DNA from: JADJNW01 sp046314415 | GTDB taxonomy: Bacteria > Bacteroidota > Bacteroidia > Chitinophagales > Saprospiraceae | Length of the DNA: 6,052 nucleotides | Reading direction: 5' to 3' | NCBI GenBank assembly: GCA_046314415.1 | Contig: JBKBWT010000382.1 | Span: 1-6,052, forward strand | In this document: piece by piece, positions 1 through 5,636 of the stretch | How positions within the stretch are numbered: the stretch's first letter is position 1 | Layout: every line of letters starts with the position of its first letter | Notes under the pieces: generated by a model | What the model was told of the DNA's origin: nothing | Seen by the model: only the letters and a program-made list of their open reading frames with translations | Databases searched by the model: none | Position numbers and translations under genes: made by a program

Positions 1-1
1 G

Positions 2-2080
2 CGACTCTCCGGTCGTTTGAATTTGGATCACCGGGTTGGTAAATTATTGAATCTGGGTACTACCATTAACTATGCCAATAGTACCAACGCTGCACCGAAC
101 ACGGGTTCGGTAGGTGGCGCATTCAATACTTCTGGTTTAGGACGTTTGCCATTGGTAACTGCACCGAACGTAGCGCCGCTGAACGAAGATGGTTCTTACA
201 ACATCAGAACGGATAACACCATTGGTCGTGGTAACAACTTAGTACAGTCCGGTTTTGTAAACCCAAGACCCATCCTGGATTTAAACCGATTTACTTCAGA
301 AGCGAATCAAATTCAGGCTTCGGTGTACGGTCAGTTGAACTTGTTCAAAGGACTGTATATCAGAACGCAATATGGTATTGATAATTTAAATACCGAAGAT
401 ATTTCCTTCCAGACCCCGATTCACGGTGATGGTTTCGGAAGTGGCGGCTTGGCGCAGAACCTGAACCGCAGAACCAGCCGCTGGAACTGGCAGAATATCA
501 TCAACTATGACCTGACCTTGTTGGAAAATAACAACTTTAACATCTTGGTGGGTAATGAGCAACAGTACACGCAAGATGATCGCTGGGGTGCTACACGCAC
601 GGTGGTATCTGACCCATTCTTTGAGACCTTCCAGGGTAACTATACCACTATTGTACCGGCTGGTCTTTTGCAAGGTGAAAACTTCCTGTTGTCTTACTTT
701 GGTCGTATTAATTACGATTATGCGAAGAAGTACTTATTGTCTTTCAACTTGCGTTCGGATGAATACTCGGCATTTGCTCCGGGTAGAAAACAAGGTACTT
801 TCTGGGGAGCATCGGCAGGTTATGCCATTTCGGAAGAGCCATTCTGGAAGAATTCACTGGGTAATGTCATCAATTATTTCCGCATTCGCGGTAGCTACGG
901 CGAAGTAGGTAACTTCAATGGTATCAACGACTTTGCTTCGCTGGCTTTGTATGCTTCCGGTTTGTACGCTGCTGACCCAACCTTGTTCTTCAACCAAGCC
1001 GGCAACCGGGAATTATCCTGGGAAACCAGCAAAAAGACGGACATCGGTATCAACTTCGGGTTGTTCAATGACCGTTTGCAAGGTGAAGTCACTTACTTCC
1101 AAAACTTAATTGACGGCTTGATTCTGGCAGCGCCACAAGCTATTTCCAAAGGGATTCCGAACAACTCGATCAACACCAACGTCGGCTCCATGGAAAACAC
1201 GGGTGTGGAAATCGGTTTGAACGGTACGATTATCAAAAAGGCAAATCTGACCTGGTCTTCCAGCTTCAATATTACTTTCATGAGAAATGAAGTGCTGGAA
1301 TTGGCAGCGGGCAATGCGGATATTTTCCAGGCTACCGGTGGTTTGGAAACCGTAAACATCACCAGAGTAGGTGAATCGGTAGGCAGCTTGTGGGTGGTAC
1401 CAACTGCTGGCGTTAACCCGGCAAATGGTCGCCGTATCTTCGTCAATGCTAAAGGTGAACAAGTACAGTATAGCCACGTAGTACCTACTGGTCAATCGCG
1501 CTGGACTTACCTGGATGGCCGTACTGCTCCGGCTATTTCATTAGCAGTGGATGGTCGTGTATATGGTCCTACGATTCCAACCTGGTTTGGTGCATGGGAT
1601 AATACCTTGCGTTTCTTTGATTTTGATTTGAATGTACAAATACAATATTCTGGTGGTAACTATGTTTACAATGGTACCCAGGCTGGTTTGCGCGATATGC
1701 GTTTCTGGAACAACCACAGCGATGTATTAAATCGTTGGCAGCAAGAAGGCGATATCACCAATATTCCAAGAGTGGTATTTGGCGACAACATTTCCAATGG
1801 TTCGGCTACGCCAATTTCCGAAAACGTACAAAAAGGTGATTTTGTCCGCGTGCGTAACATCGCATTGGGTTATTCTTTACCGGCTAGCTTGATCAATAAA
1901 GTTGGCATCACCAATTTCCGTATTTACGGAGCGGTTAACAATGCTTTCCTATTTACGGATTATACGGGTACGGACCCCGAAGTTTCAACCAACGGTAATG
2001 ACCCGCGCGCTCCAGGTGTAGATCGTAACTCTGTACCAATGGCACGGGTATTTACGGTAGGCTTGAATCTTGGATTCTAA
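2..2080 (+). CDS. SusC/RagA-family TonB-linked outer-membrane transporter, C-terminal part (5' end outside window)
   Basis: The reading frame is open from base 2 to the TAA at 2078-2080, giving about 692 residues. The TTG at 17 is inside the gene and is not a start. Family members are usually about 1000-1100 residues, so the signal peptide, carboxypeptidase-like domain, TonB box and most of the plug are missing to the left. What remains is the 22-strand beta-barrel. Recognisable SusC landmarks are FGRINYDYAKKYLLSFNLR, GTFWGASAGYAISEEPFW, IRGSYGEVGN, LSWETSKKTDIGINFGLF, KGDFVRVRNIALGYSLP and YTGTDPEV. The protein ends in LNLGF; a terminal Phe is the usual outer-membrane insertion signal. Known role of the family: TonB-driven import of glycans, peptides or other large nutrients across the outer membrane, with a SusD partner. 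The next gene encodes that partner. The substrate cannot be read from the sequence. The family assignment is very secure. Confidence 0.96.
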   Translation, partial: RLSGRLNLDHRVGKLLNLGTTINYANSTNAAPNTGSVGGAFNTSGLGRLPLVTAPNVAPLNEDGSYNIRTDNTIGRGNNLVQSGFVNPRPILDLNRFTSEANQIQASVYGQLNLFKGLYIRTQYGIDNLNTEDISFQTPIHGDGFGSGGLAQNLNRRTSRWNWQNIINYDLTLLENNNFNILVGNEQQYTQDDRWGATRTVVSDPFFETFQGNYTTIVPAGLLQGENFLLSYFGRINYDYAKKYLLSFNLRSDEYSAFAPGRKQGTFWGASAGYAISEEPFWKNSLGNVINYFRIRGSYGEVGNFNGINDFASLALYASGLYAADPTLFFNQAGNRELSWETSKKTDIGINFGLFNDRLQGEVTYFQNLIDGLILAAPQAISKGIPNNSINTNVGSMENTGVEIGLNGTIIKKANLTWSSSFNITFMRNEVLELAAGNADIFQATGGLETVNITRVGESVGSLWVVPTAGVNPANGRRIFVNAKGEQVQYSHVVPTGQSRWTYLDGRTAPAISLAVDGRVYGPTIPTWFGAWDNTLRFFDFDLNVQIQYSGGNYVYNGTQAGLRDMRFWNNHSDVLNRWQQEGDITNIPRVVFGDNISNGSATPISENVQKGDFVRVRNIALGYSLPASLINKVGITNFRIYGAVNNAFLFTDYTGTDPEVSTNGNDPRAPGVDRNSVPMARVFTVGLNLGF

Positions 2081-2107
2081 TTTTTGATAATGTCGGAATA
2101 AAATGGC

Positions 2108-2151
2108 AAAGTGCTTATTGACTAGATGAATTATGATAAAAGAGGCACTTT
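2108..2151 (+). promoter_or_regulatory. Weak hairpin in the susC-susD intergenic spacer
   Basis: The 117-base gap between the two genes contains inverted 7-base arms, AAAGTGC (2108-2114) and GCACTTT (2145-2151). Pairing can extend inward by a G-U pair, an A-T pair and, past one mismatch, two more pairs, leaving a loop of about 20 bases. There is no following T-tract, so it is not a classical terminator. It could adjust transcript stability or the ratio of the two proteins, or be chance in AT-rich DNA. I see no exact TAnnTTTG promoter in the spacer, so susD is probably transcribed from the promoter of the upstream gene. Confidence 0.3.
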
Positions 2152-2197
2152 CTAAGTTATTTGCATTATCTCATTCTTTAAACTTTGAATTTGAATC

Positions 2198-3679
2198 ATG
2201 AAAAAGTACTTTTCTTCCTATAAAAAATTGATCATTCTTACCACAATGTTGGTAGGGATTTTCGTAACCTCCTGTAACGAGGATTTACTGAATCCGGTGC
2301 CGCCCACCTCATTATCGGATATAAATGCATTCGATACACCAGAACGTATTCGTCAGCAGATTAGTGGTGTTTACGATTTTCTGAAGGCTGGAAACTTTTA
2401 CGGTGGTCGTTTTCTGGTTTATCACGACATTCGCGGCGATGAGTTTTTGAATGAAACGACGAATGGTGTAACCGGCTTTTCTACTTGGACACATACGGTT
2501 GTTTCTTCTACTAACGAAGTATTCAACCTGTGGAATACTGCCTATCAAACTATCAACCGTGCCAACATCTTCATTGAAGGGGTAGAAGCGAATAAAGCAG
2601 TGTTGAAAGATGATAAGCTGGCGGCAGCTTACATTGGTGAAGCGCGTTTTGTGCGTGCATTGTCTTATTTTAGCCTTTTATCCTTATACGCTCGCCCATA
2701 TGCGGATGGAAATGGCTCCAAGTTGGGAGTTCCCCTGCGTTTGATCGGACAAACTGGCCCAGGCGACAATGATCTGGCACGTAGTACCGTAGCAGAAGTA
2801 TATGCACAGATTCTCGATGATTTGAATTTTGCCGAGCAAAACTTGCCGTTAACTTATACTGGTAGCAACGCTGCTTATCAGAATACGACTCGTGCGCATC
2901 GCAACACCGCAATCGCTTTTAAAACGCGTGTACTGCTACATATGGGTCGTTATGCAGATGTGATTACCGAAGCGAACAAAATTGTACCAGCTTCTGCTCC
3001 TTTCCGTGCTAGTTCGGGCGTTGCACATGAATTGCAGGCAGACGTGACTCGCGTATTTAATACGCCTTACACAACTACCGAAAGCATTTTCTCTATGCCC
3101 TTCACGGAATTGGATTTGCCGGGTACACAAAATGGTCTGGGTAGCTATTACAACCCCGGTCCGCGTGGTATTGGCGACTATTCGTTAAATCCTGCCGCTA
3201 TTGTAGGGGATACGATCAATTGGAAACCGGCAGATGCACGTCGCAAATTTATTTTCAGAAATGCGGCTGGTAAACCTTGGCTGAACAAATTCCCGGCTGG
3301 TCCACAACATGTTGATTATGCACCGGTTATTCGCTATGCGGAAGTAATGTTGAACCTGGCAGAAGCGATTGCTCGTACTTCCGGTGTGGATGCACGTGCC
3401 ATTGCCTTGTTGAATGCCGTGCGCGGTCGTTCGGATGCTGCTACGCAGTACACCGCTGCTAATTTTGCCGATGCCAATGCGTTAATCGATGCTATTTTGC
3501 TCGAGCGTCGCATAGAGTTATTAGGCGAAGGCTTCCGGGCACTGGATCGCACGCGTTTGTTATTGCCAATTCCAGGTAAAGCCAACGTGGCGGCAGTCAA
3601 CCCGAGTCAGTCAGAATACATCTGGCCAATTCCCGATGCGGAATTAGCTACCAACAAATTGGCAGTTCCTAACCCTTAA
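2198..3679 (+). CDS. SusD/RagB-family nutrient-binding outer-membrane lipoprotein
   Basis: This complete 493-residue protein, of normal family length, is the surface-exposed partner of the upstream SusC-like transporter. It captures substrate and acts as a lid on the barrel. The N-terminus has a lipoprotein signal: Lys-rich MKKYFSSYKK, a hydrophobic stretch at residues 11-24, and Cys26 in the lipobox VTSC. The cysteine is followed by Asn-Glu-Asp; acidic residues just after the cysteine favour surface export in Bacteroidota. Typical SusD features are the LLNPVPPTSLS segment (30-40), helical repeat regions such as WNTAYQTINRANIFIEGVE (112-130) and EARFVRALSYFSLLSLYARPY (about 148-168), then IRYAEVMLNLAEAIAR (378-393), LLNAVRGRSD (404-413), LERRIELLGEGFRALDR (435-451) and the closing EYIWPIPDAELATN. 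The ATG at 2198 is supported because the signal peptide begins directly at it. No glycoside hydrolase, protease or anti-sigma regulator follows, so the substrate is unknown. Confidence 0.97.
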   Translation: MKKYFSSYKKLIILTTMLVGIFVTSCNEDLLNPVPPTSLSDINAFDTPERIRQQISGVYDFLKAGNFYGGRFLVYHDIRGDEFLNETTNGVTGFSTWTHTVVSSTNEVFNLWNTAYQTINRANIFIEGVEANKAVLKDDKLAAAYIGEARFVRALSYFSLLSLYARPYADGNGSKLGVPLRLIGQTGPGDNDLARSTVAEVYAQILDDLNFAEQNLPLTYTGSNAAYQNTTRAHRNTAIAFKTRVLLHMGRYADVITEANKIVPASAPFRASSGVAHELQADVTRVFNTPYTTTESIFSMPFTELDLPGTQNGLGSYYNPGPRGIGDYSLNPAAIVGDTINWKPADARRKFIFRNAAGKPWLNKFPAGPQHVDYAPVIRYAEVMLNLAEAIARTSGVDARAIALLNAVRGRSDAATQYTAANFADANALIDAILLERRIELLGEGFRALDRTRLLLPIPGKANVAAVNPSQSEYIWPIPDAELATNKLAVPNP

Positions 3680-3703
3680 TAACAGGCTTTTAGGACTTGA
3701 AAT

Positions 3704-3745
3704 GACGAGCCACCTAAATATTTAGGTGGCTCGTCTTCATTTATG
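3704..3745 (+). terminator. Perfect-palindrome terminator hairpin after the SusD gene
   Basis: Bases 3704-3735 read identically on both strands, forming a flawless 32-base palindrome centred on AATATT. Folded as RNA this gives a stem of about 14 pairs with a GC-rich base (GACGAGCCACC) and a four-base loop. It begins 24 bases after the SusD stop codon. The following sequence is T-rich but interrupted (TTCATTTATGG), so the U-tract is poor. It most likely ends the susCD transcript or protects its 3' end. Confidence 0.75.
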
Positions 3746-3827
3746 GAACTTTTTTCACTGCATATTCCTTATTATCAATGTGTTATTATACGTCAAGAAA
3801 AAAATGAAAAAAAATCGTACAAATTTC

Positions 3828-3859
3828 TTGCACATTTTAGTAAAGTCGCCTTATATTTG
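3828..3859 (+). promoter_or_regulatory. Bacteroidota primary sigma-factor promoter driving the tRNA genes
   Basis: TATATTTG at 3852-3859 is an exact match to the Bacteroidota -7 consensus TAnnTTTG. TTG at 3828-3830 fits the -33 element, with 21 bases between them, which agrees with the known spacing. Transcription would begin a few bases downstream of 3859, roughly 30 bases before the tRNA-Gly gene at 3897. The position directly ahead of a tRNA and the match to both elements make this the best-supported promoter in the window. Confidence 0.78.
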
Positions 3860-3896
3860 TGTCCGCCAACGAAAAAATGGCAAATTTGAATAACAA

Positions 3897-3969
<73 letters not shown>

Positions 3970-3970
3970 C

Positions 3971-4010
3971 AAAAAAAGGTGTGAAAATGATCACGCCTTT
4001 TTTTATTTTT
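3971..4010 (+). terminator. Terminator-like hairpin with T-tract after tRNA-Gly
   Basis: The left arm AAAAAAAGGTGTGA (3971-3984) and right arm TCACGCCTTTTTTT (3991-4004) pair over 14 positions, with a single G-U wobble and a six-base loop. A T-rich run follows to 4010. This is a good intrinsic terminator and, because the arms are A-rich on the left and T-rich on the right, it could work in both directions. It sits between the two tRNA genes. Either tRNA-Leu depends on read-through or the hairpin mainly helps processing of the tRNA-Gly 3' end. Confidence 0.75.
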
Positions 4011-4017
4011 ACAGCGT

Positions 4018-4072
4018 CTAGTGCAAATAACAGAATTCAAGTTTAGTTCTGCTAAATTGCACTAGAATTCAA
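4018..4072. repeat. Inter-tRNA imperfect inverted repeat with a 9-base direct repeat
   Basis: The outer arms CTAGTGCAA (4018-4026) and TTGCACTAG (4057-4065) are perfectly complementary. An inner pair, CAGAA (4031-4035) and TTCTG (4047-4051), is separated from them by a small internal loop and encloses an 11-base loop. The motif AGAATTCAA occurs in the inner stem and loop (4032-4040) and again at the right edge (4064-4072). There is no T-tract, so this is not a terminator. It could be a processing structure in the tRNA precursor or a small relic repeat element. Its function is unknown. Confidence 0.55.
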
Positions 4073-4077
4073 ATCTT

Positions 4078-4162
4078 GCCCGGGTGGTGGAATGGTAGAC
4101 ACGCAGGACTTAAAATCCTGTGGGCAGTAATGTCCGTATGGGTTCAAGTCCCATTCCGGGTA
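4078..4162 (+). tRNA. tRNA-Leu, anticodon TAA
   Basis: This is an 85-base class II tRNA. The acceptor stem GCCCGGG pairs with TCCGGGT, including a G1-U72 wobble of the kind also seen in the E. coli leucine UAA isoacceptor. The anticodon stem CAGGA/TCCTG encloses the loop CTTAAAA with anticodon TAA, which reads the leucine codons TTA and TTG. The long variable arm is TGGGCAGTAATGTCCGT, and the T arm is ATGGG-TTCAAGT-CCCAT. The discriminator base is A, as required for leucine. CCA is not encoded. I see no separate promoter of its own, so it is probably transcribed together with tRNA-Gly. Confidence 0.97.
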
Positions 4163-4169
4163 CAACGTA

Positions 4170-4216
4170 AAAGCCTAAATTATTGTAAATCAATAGTTTG
4201 GGCTTTCTTATTTTTG
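4170..4216 (+). terminator. Terminator hairpin after tRNA-Leu
   Basis: The arms AAAGCCTAAATTATTG (4170-4185) and CAATAGTTTGGGCTTT (4191-4206) pair over 16 positions with two G-U wobbles and a five-base loop. The sequence CTTATTTTT follows. It lies eight bases after the tRNA-Leu 3' end. On the opposite strand the same stem is followed by a short T run, so it might also stop transcription arriving from the - strand caspase gene. Confidence 0.75.
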
Positions 4217-4373
4217 GTCGTTGGTTGTTTTATTGGCTATTTATGATTTGAACAGCTTATTTCCGACAGGATAAACTTGTCCATAATATTTAAAACAATA
4301 CATTTTCTAGATTATATATGTTTTTCTAATTTTTCCCAAAATCCAAACCAGCAATAAAAAAAAGTTTTTCCAG

Positions 4374-4391
4374 CGTCACTTTCGTCACTTT
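4374..4391. repeat. 9-base tandem duplication over the caspase-FGE stop codon
   Basis: The + strand reads CGTCACTTT twice in direct succession (4374-4382 and 4383-4391). On the - strand this supplies two in-frame TGA stops nine bases apart, at 4387-4385 and 4378-4376. It marks the exact point where the FGE homology stops. It may be a scar of the event that truncated the gene, although a 9-base tandem repeat can also arise by replication slippage. Confidence 0.6.
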
Positions 4392-5620
4392 TTGGAATTG
4401 CTTATATCTATGGCGTCGTACCAACTTATATGTAGCACCGGATGCTTGTATTCATTCGCCGGGCGTAATTTACCAGTAGCATCATGCCGCCAGTTGATAC
4501 CCGCTTTTATCTCCCATGTTGAGCCATTCCAGATATAGCTCCCCCCATCTTTCTCCGCAATCGTTTCATAGCTGCTTGCGTCTATAAATTGTTTGAAATC
4601 TCCTACTGTCACTTCATACTTGCCCATGTAAAAATCACTCAACGTAACGTTGTGCACCGGCTTTTCATCCTCCCCTCCATCGCCAAACTGGTCGCCCATT
4701 TGGAAGGTGCCGCCTTTGACCAGGACGAAGTCATTGGGTATAGTAGGCTTGGGCGGTTCTACCGTACGAGGTGGCTGGGTTGTAGCACTCGTGGTTGATG
4801 CAGCTTGGCTTTCGCTTATAAATACAAATCCGCCTTGCTCATGCCCAGGCAGCTCTCCCTGGTGCGGCGTAGGATTGACGCGCTCCAGCGCACTCAGTAA
4901 ATCTGCATAGGTAAACAAGCCATCGCCATAGGTGTAAGCCCCGCGTAAACCTTTAAGAATGGCAGCAGCAAAGGGAGAATTATTAGCACCATCGGGCGTG
5001 CGCTCTTTGCCACCGGAAGTGAGCAACAGGCGCGAGGGATTGCGAAGTTGGCGGTAGATGAGGTTATCGCGTTCGGAGGTAGCCACATCCCCGGGGCGCC
5101 GGAAAGTGGGGGCATCTCCTTTAAAGGCAATCGCCTGATCAATGGTACCGGAGTAGCAGGCATCAATCGCCAGCAGGATGTGCTTGCAGGGAATCTGCGT
5201 CACGATATTGCCCAGGTCGGTCAGCTCGATGTAGGCGCTGTAATCGTTTGGGCTGCCTTTGGGCACGAAGTAGCCTTTCTTGGTAAACTCCCAAAACGTG
5301 CCATGCCCCGAAAAGAAGATAAACAACTGCGCATCCTCCGCAAACTTTTTCTTTTGCCAGCGCTCTAGCACCTGGTAGATTTGGGTTTTCGGGAGGTTTT
5401 TATGCACCTCGGTCTCAAAACCGTACATGGCTTTCAATTCCCCAGCCAGGGCGTCCGCATCTTTCCCCGGATTCTTCAGGTTGCTAAAGCCAGGCGTGCC
5501 GCTGTAATCGTCTATAGCGAAAAAGAGGGCGTAGTCTTTGCCGGGGCGGTAAAGGATTTCTATGTTTTTTCCATCGTCAAAAAGAAAAAGTAAAAGCAAG
5601 AAAGCAAGCCAAGTTTTCAT
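4385..5620 (-). CDS. Caspase-like (peptidase C14) protein with truncated C-terminal FGE/SUMF1 domain
   Basis: The protein is 411 residues long. Residues 1-14 are a short hydrophobic N-terminus (MKTWLAFLLLLFLF), probably a secretion signal or membrane anchor. Residues about 28-270 form the caspase/C14 fold: AIDDYSG (35-41), then FFSGHG with catalytic His106, then IDACYSG with catalytic Cys155, and LLLTSGG at 198-204. The dyad is intact, so the protease is probably active; the specificity cannot be read. Residues 271-296 are a Ser/Thr/Pro-rich linker. Residue 298 onward (DFVLVKGGTFQMGD, then YMGKYEVTVGDFKQFI) is the start of an FGE-sulfatase/SUMF1 domain. It continues to HPVLHISWYDAI and ends abruptly in DISNSKK. 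The remainder, including the usual RLPTEAEWE segment and the cysteine region, is absent. The ATG at 5620 is chosen because it begins the hydrophobic segment and lies 16 bases after the upstream stop. Such fusions occur in Bacteroidota and cyanobacteria, but usually with a complete FGE domain. Confidence 0.93.
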   Translation of the reverse strand: MKTWLAFLLLLFLFDDGKNIEILYRPGKDYALFFAIDDYSGTPGFSNLKNPGKDADALAGELKAMYGFETEVHKNLPKTQIYQVLERWQKKKFAEDAQLFIFFSGHGTFWEFTKKGYFVPKGSPNDYSAYIELTDLGNIVTQIPCKHILLAIDACYSGTIDQAIAFKGDAPTFRRPGDVATSERDNLIYRQLRNPSRLLLTSGGKERTPDGANNSPFAAAILKGLRGAYTYGDGLFTYADLLSALERVNPTPHQGELPGHEQGGFVFISESQAASTTSATTQPPRTVEPPKPTIPNDFVLVKGGTFQMGDQFGDGGEDEKPVHNVTLSDFYMGKYEVTVGDFKQFIDASSYETIAEKDGGSYIWNGSTWEIKAGINWRHDATGKLRPANEYKHPVLHISWYDAIDISNSKK

Positions 5621-5636
5621 GGAGTTTAAAAATATT

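Noticed and set aside
386..1860. Several open frames of 63-129 codons, on both strands, inside the SusC-like gene
   Set aside because: They overlap a strongly supported TonB-dependent transporter frame and have no recognisable domains; they are shadows of its codon usage.
2181..2197. Promoter AAACTTTG just upstream of the SusD start
   Set aside because: It misses the TA of the TAnnTTTG consensus and lies too close to the ATG to leave a reasonable leader.
2312..3600. Minus-strand open frames inside the SusD gene
   Set aside because: All lie antisense to a well-supported lipoprotein gene and encode low-complexity or unrecognisable peptides.
4355..4370. Intrinsic terminator for the caspase gene at the - strand T-run
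   Set aside because: There is a run of eight T on the - strand, but the neighbouring GCTGG copies are direct rather than inverted, so no stable GC stem forms before it.
4217..4384. Possible leftover of the missing FGE half, or a small gene, between tRNA-Leu and the caspase gene
   Set aside because: Reading the - strand past the stop in the three frames gives only short, stop-interrupted peptides with no FGE motif. The stretch is AT-rich and I see no gene in it.
4589..5593. Plus-strand open frames of 69-106 codons and a 90-codon - strand frame across the caspase gene
   Set aside because: They overlap the caspase-FGE frame, whose motifs and catalytic residues are unmistakable.
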